64,000 nucleotides of DNA. It comes from Candidatus Mailhella excrementigallinarum. GTDB lineage: Bacteria > Desulfobacterota > Desulfovibrionia > Desulfovibrionales > Desulfovibrionaceae. The number at the start of each line of letters is the position of its first letter. Within the stretch, counting starts at the first letter, position 1. The stretch is from assembly GCA_944324075.1 (NCBI GenBank), contig CALUUZ010000007.1:82714-146713 (forward strand), written 5' to 3'. The translations under genes and the position numbers were made by a program. Under the pieces are notes generated by a model. That model did not search any database. It saw only the letters and a list, made by a program, of their open reading frames with translations, and was not told the DNA's origin. Of the stretch, positions 46,167-54,458 are shown in pieces.

Positions 46167-47337
46167 GATTTCCTCCTTTTTGCGGATTAACGACATGTAT
46201 CCCGTCCGGGCCGCGGACGATCCTGCCCTGTACCCTTTCCAGACGACGCAGCGGGCTGCCGCAGCGGCAGGGACCGGGCAGAATCGCCGCATAATCCCCA
46301 GTACGGTAGCGCACCAGAGGCATGGCTTCCCGCGTAAGCGTCGTCAGCACGATTTCTCCTTTCTGTCCTGGAGGTACGGGCCGCCCACTCACAACATCAA
46401 CGCACTCCAGAAAAATATCCGCTTCGCGGATGTGCATGCCGTCGTGCGAGCGGCATTCCACCGCACACCCGTAAGCGCTTTCAGTCAGCCCGTAATGATC
46501 AAACACTTCACAGGCCCAGGTCTCCTCAAGCTTCTGCCGTAAATCCGGAGAAAGGGCTTCGCTGCTTGCCAGCAGAGTACGAAGACCGACATCGCGCACG
46601 GCTTCCGCCACGGCTGAGGAACACAGCAGTCTGGCAAGCTGGGAAGGCGCGGCAACCACAGACTGTGGCCGTATGCGTTCCAACTCTTCAAGAAAGCCCT
46701 TTTCTTCAGCCAAGGGGTTCCCGGCAAAACCAAGCGCCCCGAAAGAAAGCCGGTGCGGCGGAAGCTCCAGACGCTGTTCCAGCGGAAGCCCGGGATCAAG
46801 ATTTATCCCTTCACCGAGAAACGGCAGGGAACGGATAAGCAAATCCGCCACGCCGAAAGGGCGATCCGCGCCGGGCAGCAGAATCAGAACCCTCTCTCCG
46901 GGACGCAGCAGCACGGCCATGCCTACGGCGAAAAAGTCTGCTGTGCGGCCCAGATCATCTTCCGTGAAAGCGAAACGTTTCCCTTCCTTCCCCGTCACTG
47001 TTCCCGAAGTTCGCAGTGTTACCATGCGAGCAACTGCATCCAGAGAAACGCAGAGAAAACGCCTCCAGTCGCATTCGATATCCTCGGCGGAGGAAAAAGG
47101 AAGCAGCGCCATATCCTCAAAATTGCGGGGAAATTCACCCCGTAGTACGGCCTGATGCAGATCCGGAGGCAACTGCGCGAAACTTTCCCGGTAATGGGGG
47201 CTTTTTTCCGCCGCGCGGCGCACGGTACGACGCAGCCTTTCCATCTGCCAATGGTGCAGCGCGCCGATATCGAGTCCGGCGGACTGCCCGCTCAACTTTG
47301 CCAGCCAGGGATCAAGCGGGCACAGGGAAAAACTCAT
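46159..47337 (-). CDS. AMP-dependent CoA-ligase-like protein (DVU_1553 type)
   Basis: A 392-residue member of the adenylating superfamily, closest in style to phenylacetate-CoA ligase: KSPHYRESFAQLP, LPFSSAEDIECDWRRFLCV, VTLRTSGTVTGKEGKRFAFT (A3-like loop), HYGLTESAYGCAVEC (A5) and VRYRTGDYAAILPG (A7/A8). It ends soon after CRCGSPLRRLERVQGRIVRG, so the usual mobile C-terminal domain is shortened. It may adenylate a carboxylate for the cofactor or for a partner protein; this is inference. The start overlaps the radical SAM stop (ATGA). Confidence 0.8.
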   Translation of the reverse strand: MSFSLCPLDPWLAKLSGQSAGLDIGALHHWQMERLRRTVRRAAEKSPHYRESFAQLPPDLHQAVLRGEFPRNFEDMALLPFSSAEDIECDWRRFLCVSLDAVARMVTLRTSGTVTGKEGKRFAFTEDDLGRTADFFAVGMAVLLRPGERVLILLPGADRPFGVADLLIRSLPFLGEGINLDPGLPLEQRLELPPHRLSFGALGFAGNPLAEEKGFLEELERIRPQSVVAAPSQLARLLCSSAVAEAVRDVGLRTLLASSEALSPDLRQKLEETWACEVFDHYGLTESAYGCAVECRSHDGMHIREADIFLECVDVVSGRPVPPGQKGEIVLTTLTREAMPLVRYRTGDYAAILPGPCRCGSPLRRLERVQGRIVRGPDGIHVVNPQKGGNRA

Positions 47338-48788
47338 GCGTCAACCTCACGGCTGCCCCCCCTGTACAGCGGAGTTCCGTCCAGTGCTGTAAGATTATGC
47401 AGACAAAACGGGACAAGACGTCCGGCGGACGTCACCACATGGATACAACAGCCGCGTACTCTGGCGACATCAAGATTGCAGACGTCCTGAAAAGCCATGC
47501 AGGATATGGTGAAACGTCTTGCCAGTCCCGCCCTGGCAAGAAAGCGGTCGAAATCATCTCCATCCTCGCCAGAGCTGCCAAAAAAGGAACTTTCCGGCGC
47601 ACGCCAGTGCCGCGCGGTAAATTCCCTCGATACGCGCGCACCTTCCGCCGCGTCAATCGGAACAGTGGCCGGGCCGGAGGCATCCCGGACACGTTCCGGC
47701 CCGCAACAGCACTCTCCCGCATCCGGGGCGGGAATGAGCGCAAGCTCCGTCCGCCCGTCTGCCCGGGACACGCGCCGGTACACGGCGCTGAACGAACACA
47801 TGGAATGTTCACAGCCCGGCGGGTGAAAATCCGTAACGGAAAGCATGTCCCCGCTCTGTCCGGCAAGTTCCCGCATGATTTCCGGCAGGGTCAGGCGAGG
47901 AGCATTCAGCAGTTCCCAGGGATAACGGCCGAAGGATGCGACCGGCTGCATATGCAACCCCCGTATCGACGGGCCGAGTTCCAGCGCCAGACGCAAGAGG
48001 TCCCCCAGCTTGCCGGTGTTGACGCCAGGGACAAGCGTGGCCACCAGCACTATGCCCAGCCCGGCCTCGGCGCAGCGGCGCACGGCATCAAGCTTGCTCT
48101 CCAGCAGGGGGCGGCCGCGCAGTATGGAGAAAACGTCGTCATCCGGTCCGTCAAACTGAAGATAGACAGAGTCCAGACCTGCATCCCGCAGCGTGGCGGC
48201 ATAGCCTGCCTCCCTCCCCAGGCGTATGCCGTTGCTGTTCAGTTGCACGAGTGCAAATCCCCGTCGTCTGGCCATAGCGACGATTTCGGGCAGATCTTCC
48301 CGCATGGTGGGTTCTCCGCCCGAAAGCTGTATATTGCACGCCCCGGAAACCCGCCACAGCCTTTCAAGCTGAAATGCAATCCGTTCCAGAGAGGGCTCAG
48401 AGGGAGAGAGCGGCACGGCGTCAGCCGCATCTGATGCAGTGCATCCCGACGAAGCATAGCAGACAGGGCAACCGAGATCACAACGCTGCGTCACCTCGAT
48501 CTGCCCGGTACAGGTATGCTGGGCATGATCGGGACAAAGGCCGCAGTCAAAAGGGCATCCCTGCGTCCTGCCCACCTGGGGACATGCGGGAAAGGAAGGA
48601 GTTTTCGGACGGTTCCAGCCAATCAGAGAGGGGCCCCCTCTCCACACCGGCGTCATGAATTCTCCATGCTCGGGACAGGTCTTGCGCATGATGATTTCCC
48701 CCGACTGGGGAGGAAATTCCTCATATACGGCGTCCAGAAGTTTCAGACAGACAGGGCACAGGCTTTGTGTGGCGCGCGGGGTGAACAT
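47334..48788 (-). CDS. Radical SAM protein of the TrsS / MJ0619-Tes-like type
   Basis: A 484-residue radical SAM enzyme. The cluster motif is CDLGCPVC (CX3CX2C) in VTQRCDLGCPVCYASSGC. Before it come a CPVCLKLL zinc-like pair, RKTCPEHGEFMTPVW and a CPFDCGLCPDH stretch, the arrangement found in the pterin-dimethylating MJ0619 and the Tes lipid synthases. The C-terminus has GCCIHVVTSAGRLVPFCLHN. As I remember, orthologues next to D. vulgaris-type aldehyde oxidoreductase are called TrsS and are sometimes selenoproteins; here all positions are cysteine and no in-frame TGA interrupts the gene. The substrate is unknown. It starts two bases after the preceding gene. Confidence 0.8.
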   Translation of the reverse strand: MFTPRATQSLCPVCLKLLDAVYEEFPPQSGEIIMRKTCPEHGEFMTPVWRGGPSLIGWNRPKTPSFPACPQVGRTQGCPFDCGLCPDHAQHTCTGQIEVTQRCDLGCPVCYASSGCTASDAADAVPLSPSEPSLERIAFQLERLWRVSGACNIQLSGGEPTMREDLPEIVAMARRRGFALVQLNSNGIRLGREAGYAATLRDAGLDSVYLQFDGPDDDVFSILRGRPLLESKLDAVRRCAEAGLGIVLVATLVPGVNTGKLGDLLRLALELGPSIRGLHMQPVASFGRYPWELLNAPRLTLPEIMRELAGQSGDMLSVTDFHPPGCEHSMCSFSAVYRRVSRADGRTELALIPAPDAGECCCGPERVRDASGPATVPIDAAEGARVSREFTARHWRAPESSFFGSSGEDGDDFDRFLARAGLARRFTISCMAFQDVCNLDVARVRGCCIHVVTSAGRLVPFCLHNLTALDGTPLYRGGSREVDA

Positions 48789-48790
48789 GC

Positions 48791-49270
48791 CTACTCCATG
48801 CGCGCATTTGAGATATCGATCTCATAGACGGCCAGAAGCTCAAGCAACTTCTCCCAGCATTCAGCCAGCAGTTCACCGCACAGCTCCATATCTGGCGCGC
48901 CGCTCTCCGGTTCCGGGCGTCCGGCGGATGTTCCCAGCCATGCGGCCACCTGGGGACAGGACGTGCCGCCGCAGGGAGCAGTCCGCGAAACGAACCAGGT
49001 GACATACTCGTTGATCAGAGGCAGCGCCATGGGATGAGCTTCGTCGTTCGGGCCGCTCCGGCCCGCAAGATAGGACAGAAGACAGACGCCGCCGGAAAGG
49101 AGCCCGCAGCTCTGACCGCCTTGTGCCATACCTTCGCACAGCCCCCACAATGCCCGGATCAGCCCGGAATTTTCCTCCCCACGCGCATGCAGGGCCATCA
49201 GGATTAATATCTGACTGCAACAATATTTTTCCCGCAACAGCGGCAGGATGTCGAGCAACAGCGGATTCAT
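48791..49270 (-). CDS. C-GCAxxG-C-C family redox protein (DVU_1555 type)
   Basis: A 159-residue helical protein with spaced cysteines: KYCCSQILILMALHARG, GGQSCGLLSGGVCLLSYLAG and PCGGTSCPQVA. This is the layout of the C_GCAxxG_C_C family, thought to bind a metal or Fe-S centre and to act in redox chemistry. A strong AAGGAGG precedes the ATG, which overlaps the methyltransferase stop (ATGA). Confidence 0.85.
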   Translation of the reverse strand: MNPLLLDILPLLREKYCCSQILILMALHARGEENSGLIRALWGLCEGMAQGGQSCGLLSGGVCLLSYLAGRSGPNDEAHPMALPLINEYVTWFVSRTAPCGGTSCPQVAAWLGTSAGRPEPESGAPDMELCGELLAECWEKLLELLAVYEIDISNARME

Positions 49271-50082
49271 GCGTCCTCCTTCCGGGCCGTCAGCAGAACA
49301 TACCCCAATGAACGCAAAAGGTCACGGGACGACGGCCCTCCCCCGCAACCGAACCCAAGCCAGCGGCCAAGCCCGTCCAGACTTTCCCCGCCCAGAATGA
49401 GGCGGGCGCCCAGCTCGGTCAGCGCGCGATCATGCGCCTCCTCATATTCCAGTCGAAAACCTTCACGGATCAGCGTCTCCCGCAGACGCGGCAGGGTCGG
49501 CGCCCCAGACAGGCAGGAACGCAATCCGGGAACTCTGACCGCCGGGCATCCGTCATATCGGATGACGTCTGCCAGAACGATATGCCCACCCGGGGCCAGT
49601 ACTCTGAAACATTCCGACACCGCCTGCCGGAGGGCGGAGCAGAGAGAAAGCACACACTCGCACAGCACAAGATCCTGGGACGCATCCGGCAGAGGCAATG
49701 CCTCCGCATGGCCCCGCAGGAGCTGAACCAATCCGCGTGTCGCCGACCGGGATTCTTCCAGCATGGCCGCGTCAGGGTCTACACCGGTGACACAGAATCC
49801 GCGCTCCTGCAGCAAGGCAAGCGTTGCTCCTGCCCCGCACCCCACGTCCAGCGCACATTTCCCTTCTCCTGAAGATTCCTGCTCAAAGCCGCACAATGCA
49901 AGGGCATGAACGGTCAGTTCTCGCCCGCCCGGACGGAGGGCGGCCCCTGCCGCCTCCCGGAAAAGAGGCTGCTGATACAAATTGTCGTTTCTGCCCTTCA
50001 CTGCGTCCGCCTCTTCCTGAGCAACCCACGATCCAGGGGATGTTGTGACTGAAGGTGTCTGCTGCCGGGCAGCGTGTTCCAT
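49267..50082 (-). CDS. SAM-dependent methyltransferase (TrsM, DVU_1556 type)
   Basis: About 271 residues. The core starts LYQQPLFREAAGAALRPGG, then SAM motif I ALDVGCGAGATLALLQERG, an acidic VTGVDPDAAMLEES, and DLVLCECVLSLC with cysteines where UbiE-type enzymes have hydrophobics. The C-terminus carries FGCGGGPSSRDLLR. The start is uncertain: ATG 50082 has no ribosome site, while a GTG at 50001 follows GGAAGAGG at eight bases and begins just before the conserved core. It heads the overlapping group that ends with the DUF3089 gene. It probably methylates the same unknown substrate as the radical SAM partner. Confidence 0.8.
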   Translation of the reverse strand: MEHAARQQTPSVTTSPGSWVAQEEADAVKGRNDNLYQQPLFREAAGAALRPGGRELTVHALALCGFEQESSGEGKCALDVGCGAGATLALLQERGFCVTGVDPDAAMLEESRSATRGLVQLLRGHAEALPLPDASQDLVLCECVLSLCSALRQAVSECFRVLAPGGHIVLADVIRYDGCPAVRVPGLRSCLSGAPTLPRLRETLIREGFRLEYEEAHDRALTELGARLILGGESLDGLGRWLGFGCGGGPSSRDLLRSLGYVLLTARKEDA

Positions 50083-50247
50083 GCCGCAGTTTCGCACCTC
50101 CACCGGAACGTGACGCAACAAGTGGACTGGAGCGATATCGCGGAGCCGAGGCGGCGGAATCCCGCTGTATTCGACTCCGAGAACATTTTCAAAAAACATG
50201 CTCCAAAATGCCGCATATGCGGCTGTATCCCTTCGCGTCCCCGTGTA

Positions 50248-50276
50248 TTGACTTGGCCGCGTTCACTTTCTAAAAG
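50248..50276 (+). promoter_or_regulatory. Putative promoter of the MFS gene
   Basis: TTGACT (50248-50253), a 17-base spacer and TAAAAG (50271-50276), 40 bases before the ATG at 50316. Confidence 0.4.
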
Positions 50277-50315
50277 CGGTGGCACGCAATACACCATACA
50301 CTTACGGAGTTGCCG

Positions 50316-51482
50316 ATGTTCGCCTTTCTTCCCCGCACGTCCGCAGTTTCCCGCTGGGCCTGCGCATATTTTTTCACCATTGTGGGCATCGCCTACGGGA
50401 CGGTCATGTCCCGTATTCCTGCCATCAAGGCCAACACCGGCCTTGACGACGGCAGTCTGGGGCTTGCCCTGCTCTGCGTCGGCATCGGCGGAGTGATCGC
50501 CTTCGCACTCGCGGGCTGGGCGCAGATAAAGTGGAGCAGCCGTCTGGTGCAGAACATCAGCGGCCTCGCCCTGCTGATCTGCATTCCATTGCTGGGCGTG
50601 CCGCGCAGCTTCGCCGGATTGAGCGCAGCCTTCTTCTGTCTGGGAATCGCCACGGGCTGCGCTCAGGTCGCCATGGGCACCCAGGGAACCTTGGTGGAAA
50701 GGGCGGAAGGCAGACCCCGCATGTCCGGCCTGCATGCCATGTACAGCGCGGGGGGCCTCATCGGCGCTGTAAGCGGAGCGAGCATGGCCGCTCTGGGGAT
50801 TGGCCCCTTCCCGCATTTCTGCATGCTGTCGGTCTTTTTCCTGTGCTTTTATCCCCTTGCCGCCTCCCGTCTGCTGAACGATATGCCCAAGCCCGCGAAC
50901 TCTGCCGAATCCAACGGAAAACATGGAGGTCTTCCTCCTCTGGCCGTTATCATCATGGGTCTGCTTGCCGCCTGCTCCTATACTGCCGAGGGCGCGGTGG
51001 GAGACTGGGGGCCGGTGTTGCTGTTTGACGTCAAGGGCGCGAGCGAACAGGTCGCAGCCCTCTCGTACGCGGCTTTTTCCACTACCATGGTCATAGCCAG
51101 ACTGTATGGTGATCATCTCAGAGAACGTATGGGAGACTATGCCCTGATGCGCATTCTTGCCGTTATCGCCACCACCGGCATGGCCATCGCCATTTTCTCG
51201 CCCTGGCCTCCTCTCTGCCTCACGGGCTTTGCCTGCATGGGCATAGGACTCTCCGCCATTGTGCCCATTCTGTTCAGTGCGGCGGGCAAGCGAACGGATA
51301 TCTCTCCCACCAGCGCCGTCGCCATCGTCACTTCTCTGGGATTTGGCGGCCTGCTTTTTGCCCCGCCCTGCATCGGGCTGCTGTCCGAATATCTCGGCAG
51401 CCTGAACGACGCCCTCATTCTCGCCCTGGCCTGCTGCGTCTGTCTGGTCGCCGGGGCATACGTCGTAAAGCCGAAAGCATAG
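50316..51482 (+). CDS. MFS transporter (YbjJ-like)
   Basis: A 388-residue major facilitator with about 12 membrane segments, beginning VSRWACAYFFTIVGIAYGTV and carrying GLALLCVGIGGVIAFALAGW. It resembles the YbjJ group of uncharacterised efflux or sugar-type carriers. The ATG at 50316 follows GGAG at six bases; a TTG two codons upstream is less likely. It runs opposite to, and separates, the two halves of the aldehyde oxidoreductase gene group, so it may have been inserted there. Substrate unknown. Confidence 0.85.
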   Translation: MFAFLPRTSAVSRWACAYFFTIVGIAYGTVMSRIPAIKANTGLDDGSLGLALLCVGIGGVIAFALAGWAQIKWSSRLVQNISGLALLICIPLLGVPRSFAGLSAAFFCLGIATGCAQVAMGTQGTLVERAEGRPRMSGLHAMYSAGGLIGAVSGASMAALGIGPFPHFCMLSVFFLCFYPLAASRLLNDMPKPANSAESNGKHGGLPPLAVIIMGLLAACSYTAEGAVGDWGPVLLFDVKGASEQVAALSYAAFSTTMVIARLYGDHLRERMGDYALMRILAVIATTGMAIAIFSPWPPLCLTGFACMGIGLSAIVPILFSAAGKRTDISPTSAVAIVTSLGFGGLLFAPPCIGLLSEYLGSLNDALILALACCVCLVAGAYVVKPKA

Positions 51483-51510
51483 CCCCCGCCACGCTCGCAT
51501 ATCCGCCGTC

Positions 51511-51556
51511 CCCGGCGACCCTGCGGGATATCGTCTGATATCGCCGGGTCGCCGGG
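51511..51556. terminator. Long bidirectional hairpin between convergent genes
   Basis: CCCGGCGACCC pairs with GGGTCGCCGGG, with an inner GATATC/GATATC stem. It sits between the MFS gene and the minus-strand zinc-ribbon gene; only a short T stretch follows on the plus strand. Confidence 0.7.
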
Positions 51557-51590
51557 CGTCTTTCATCCGGTTCACCCCGCTTCTCATGAC

Positions 51591-51806
51591 TCACTTGTCT
51601 TCAAGCAATGCTTCAACTTCCGCCATCTTTCCCAAGGCCAGGGAGCGAGGAACCAGGGTCAGCCCGCAGCGCGGACATACCGGAAGAGATACATCGAAAG
51701 AACTGCCGAGATATCTGACCGCCAGCGTTTTCTGCTCCAGCGGACCGCCGCAACGGGCGCAGATCCAGTCGCCCTCATCGGGCGTATAGGTGGGGTTCAG
51801 AGCCAT
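51591..51806 (-). CDS. Small zinc-ribbon/rubredoxin-like protein (DVU_1557 type)
   Basis: A 71-residue protein with two CxxC pairs, DWICARCGGPLEQ and LPVCPRCGLTLVP, that should bind zinc or iron. Aromatic and charged residues between the pairs and the Glu-rich C-terminus (KMAEVEALLEDK) fit a small electron-transfer or scaffold protein. AAGGAG upstream of 51806 fixes the start. The gene follows the large Fe-S protein gene by 151 bp on the same strand. Confidence 0.8.
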   Translation of the reverse strand: MALNPTYTPDEGDWICARCGGPLEQKTLAVRYLGSSFDVSLPVCPRCGLTLVPRSLALGKMAEVEALLEDK

Positions 51807-51957
51807 GGCCACTCCTTGGGACATACTGCAATTGAAAACATATGCCGACCAGCCCCTGTGTTCTGCCTCACAGATTTCATGCGTGAAGCCGGAGCCGGAC
51901 GCCGGACAGGGAGGTGGCTCGACGAAGCCTCGCCATGCCCGTCCCTCCAAAATATTT

Positions 51958-54309
51958 TCACTTTGAACATGGTCTATGATCCGCACGGGCCTCATCCATG
52001 CTTTCCGAAACATTGCCGGTTCCGGGCACAATCATGCGGTGGCTGTAGGCGTCATGCACAATGAACACACGCCCTTCCGGGCCGTCTTCCACAGCGTATT
52101 CCACCCAGTAGGTCACGCGTGAGGGACGCCAGGAAGCCAGAAAATGCCCGGAACGCCGATCCTGAAATGCCGTTCCGGCGGCCTCCGCTTCCCGGATGAC
52201 CCGAAGCATATCTTCCAGCAGGATATGACGCCCTTCAAGCCTTTCCAAAAGATCAGGAGCAACAAGGAGTTCCGGCCCTCCTTCTTCCGGTTCGGGGATA
52301 TCCCTGCCCGCGATATCACGCAGAACCCGCCGTTTGAACTCCGTTCTGGCGACGCGGCGGGCGGACAGCCCCGGACCGGCTTCAGCGGGATCGAATGTGC
52401 CTGCCTCTCCGGACGGAAACAGCACATCCAGCATGTGCCAGCATTTCTTGCCTTCCGCCACCAGTCTGTCCCGGCACATGATGCAGGAAGCCACTGCATC
52501 GTGCGGCAGTTGCGCGGCCCGGTGCGCCGCCATGGCCGAGGCCACGGCGGGCTGGGCGCTCCATGTCAGCCCGCCATAGCCGCAGCAGGCGGTCTTGTCG
52601 CCGCTCAGCCGGGGCTCCTCCACGGTGACGCCATGCCGCACAAGTAACGCCCGCACGGAAGAAAGCCATGCCTCGTCATGCCGCGCCGAACAGGGATCCT
52701 GCACGGTCAATGTCAACTGCAGCAAACTTTCCGGTTCGGGACATTCCTTTTCCAGAACTTCCCACAGAGACACCAGATTCATATCGGGCTGACTTTCCCG
52801 CAGAGTCTTCAGGCAGGAGGCGCAGGCCGTGATGACGCGGGGCCGTCCCAGAGCTTTCCATTGCCGGCGGAGTTCCGCTGATGATTCTGCGAACAGGTCT
52901 TCCCTTCCGGCCCAGCGGGCGGGCACGCCGCAGCATCGCAATCCCAGGGCAACTCCTCCGTCCAGCCCGTTCCGCAAATGCGCGTAAACGCGCAACACTT
53001 GTCCTCCCCGCGAGGCGACAAGCTGACAGCCGGGAAAAAACAGGTGGCTGCATCGTGAATTACCGGATGCGGGATCTGCCAGAAAAAGCGCACAGGCTTC
53101 ACTGTTCGCGGCGTCCATGTCTTCCAGAGCAAATTCATGCGCCGAGGGCGGCATAAAACCGCGTTCCACCATTTCGCGGCGGGCGGAAAGACATAAGTCG
53201 GCCATGGAAAAATTTTCGGGACACAGCTCCTCACATTGGCCGCACAGGCTGCATCCGTTGATCAGGCTGTTTGCAAGGTGCTGCCCCTTGACAATGGCTG
53301 CATTATTGTAAATCTGCCGGGCATACATTTTCGGATAGCCTTTGTAATGCTGCAGATAGGCGCATTCGCCTACGCAGGCAAGACACTGGCAGCGCAGACA
53401 GCGGGAGGCTTCCCGCACCGCATCGCTGTCGGACAGCATGCCCGTTCCTTCGATCCGCGGGGAACTCTCCGCACCGTCCAGCGGCGTGTAAAGGCGGGAC
53501 TGCGTCGCTCCCTCCTTGTCGCGCGAAGCGGTGATGGACACCCCGGAGACCGCCCGTTCTGCCGTCGCGGCCGCCTTGCGGCCGTCCGCAGCCTGTTGCG
53601 CCGGAGAATTGCCCCAGCCGCAGAAGCAGGTTGCGCCTTCGTCATTCGTCAGCGTCAGAGCGTCTACCTCCCCGCGTTCGGGAGCCAGATCCGGGGCGCC
53701 GAAGGCATCGATCAGAACAGCGTCGAAGGACTCTCGGGCTTCCTCCACCAGTCCCGCGTCCAGAGTCCGGCGCGCAAACGTCAACGGGCCCTTGAGCATA
53801 AGCGCCAGCTCATCGCTGAAAGCGGCTTCCAGAACATCCCGGCCACAGGGCGCCCTCCCCCCCAGCACGTCAAGCATTTCCTCGCCGGGGCGCTCTTTCC
53901 CATGAAACATGACAACAGAATACCCCTTGCGCGCCAGATCCCAGGCGGCGGCAAACGCGGCAAGCCCATCACCGATGACAGCGAAACTTTTGCTTTTGCG
54001 GGGGATGGGAAGCGGACGGGTCTGACGCTCTGCTCCCTGCGCGCTCCAGGCTTCCAGACGACCGACAGCAAGCGGTCCGCCCAGTTTCTGGCGAAGGCAG
54101 GCCGCTTCGCAGGGATGATCGCATATCAGCGCGAAAAATCCGGGGAGAGGCAGATGCCGCTCCAGCAAGCGACGGGCGGAAGCAGCCCCGGCGGGAACGG
54201 CCTCCATAAAGGCCCGCACATCCATCTGCAACGGACAGGCCGCTCTGCACAGAGGCATTTCCTCCTGTATGCAGCGGCTTTCCCAAACGCGCAACTCATT
54301 CTGTTCCAT
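51958..54309 (-). CDS. Large Fe-S/pyridine-nucleotide-oxidoreductase-like protein (DVU_1558 type)
   Basis: A 783-residue protein. The N-terminal part is GltD-like: cysteines in CRAACPLQMDVRAFMEAVP and CDHPCEAACLRQKLGG, then a nucleotide-fold start FAVIGDGLAAFAAAWDLARK whose second half is poorly conserved. A ferredoxin-like middle follows (CLRCQCLACVGECAYLQHYK, NGCSLCGQCEELCPENFSM). The C-terminal third has two HdrD/GlpC-type CCG motifs (LRCCGVPARW, TACCGYGGLTW) with FFPGCQL and ACASCLKTL. It probably passes electrons between the aldehyde oxidoreductase and another carrier. GGAGAG precedes 54309. Confidence 0.82.
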   Translation of the reverse strand: MEQNELRVWESRCIQEEMPLCRAACPLQMDVRAFMEAVPAGAASARRLLERHLPLPGFFALICDHPCEAACLRQKLGGPLAVGRLEAWSAQGAERQTRPLPIPRKSKSFAVIGDGLAAFAAAWDLARKGYSVVMFHGKERPGEEMLDVLGGRAPCGRDVLEAAFSDELALMLKGPLTFARRTLDAGLVEEARESFDAVLIDAFGAPDLAPERGEVDALTLTNDEGATCFCGWGNSPAQQAADGRKAAATAERAVSGVSITASRDKEGATQSRLYTPLDGAESSPRIEGTGMLSDSDAVREASRCLRCQCLACVGECAYLQHYKGYPKMYARQIYNNAAIVKGQHLANSLINGCSLCGQCEELCPENFSMADLCLSARREMVERGFMPPSAHEFALEDMDAANSEACALFLADPASGNSRCSHLFFPGCQLVASRGGQVLRVYAHLRNGLDGGVALGLRCCGVPARWAGREDLFAESSAELRRQWKALGRPRVITACASCLKTLRESQPDMNLVSLWEVLEKECPEPESLLQLTLTVQDPCSARHDEAWLSSVRALLVRHGVTVEEPRLSGDKTACCGYGGLTWSAQPAVASAMAAHRAAQLPHDAVASCIMCRDRLVAEGKKCWHMLDVLFPSGEAGTFDPAEAGPGLSARRVARTEFKRRVLRDIAGRDIPEPEEGGPELLVAPDLLERLEGRHILLEDMLRVIREAEAAGTAFQDRRSGHFLASWRPSRVTYWVEYAVEDGPEGRVFIVHDAYSHRMIVPGTGNVSESMDEARADHRPCSK

Positions 54310-54368
54310 GAAAACTCTCCGCTCCCGGCATGTTCCGAAAAATGTACCGCAACCCGGAACAGAACCCA

Positions 54369-54395
54369 AGGGGCGGCACCGCCGATGCCGCCCCT
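54369..54395. other. Strong hairpin between the aldehyde oxidoreductase and the Fe-S protein genes
   Basis: AGGGGCGGCA/TGCCGCCCCT with a seven-base loop lies in the 149-bp gap, with no T run. It may lower expression of the downstream genes or stabilise the upstream message. Confidence 0.55.
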
Positions 54396-54458
54396 GAATA
54401 CGTTCGCGGGAAAGAAACACGGAAGAAGGCCATGACCTTCCTTCGTGCTTCTTCCATA

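Noticed and set aside
47334..48788. Selenocysteine codon in the radical SAM gene
   Set aside because: The frame is open throughout; all candidate positions are ordinary cysteines, so no in-frame TGA needs to be read.
49998..51587. 529-codon open frame on the minus strand over the MFS gene
   Set aside because: It is tempting because it bridges the two halves of the accessory group, but its Gly/Gln/Arg-rich sequence has no domain pattern and the MFS frame opposite is convincing.
53236..54435. 399-codon plus-strand frame over the large Fe-S protein gene
   Set aside because: Antisense shadow; the minus frame has many ordered cysteine motifs.
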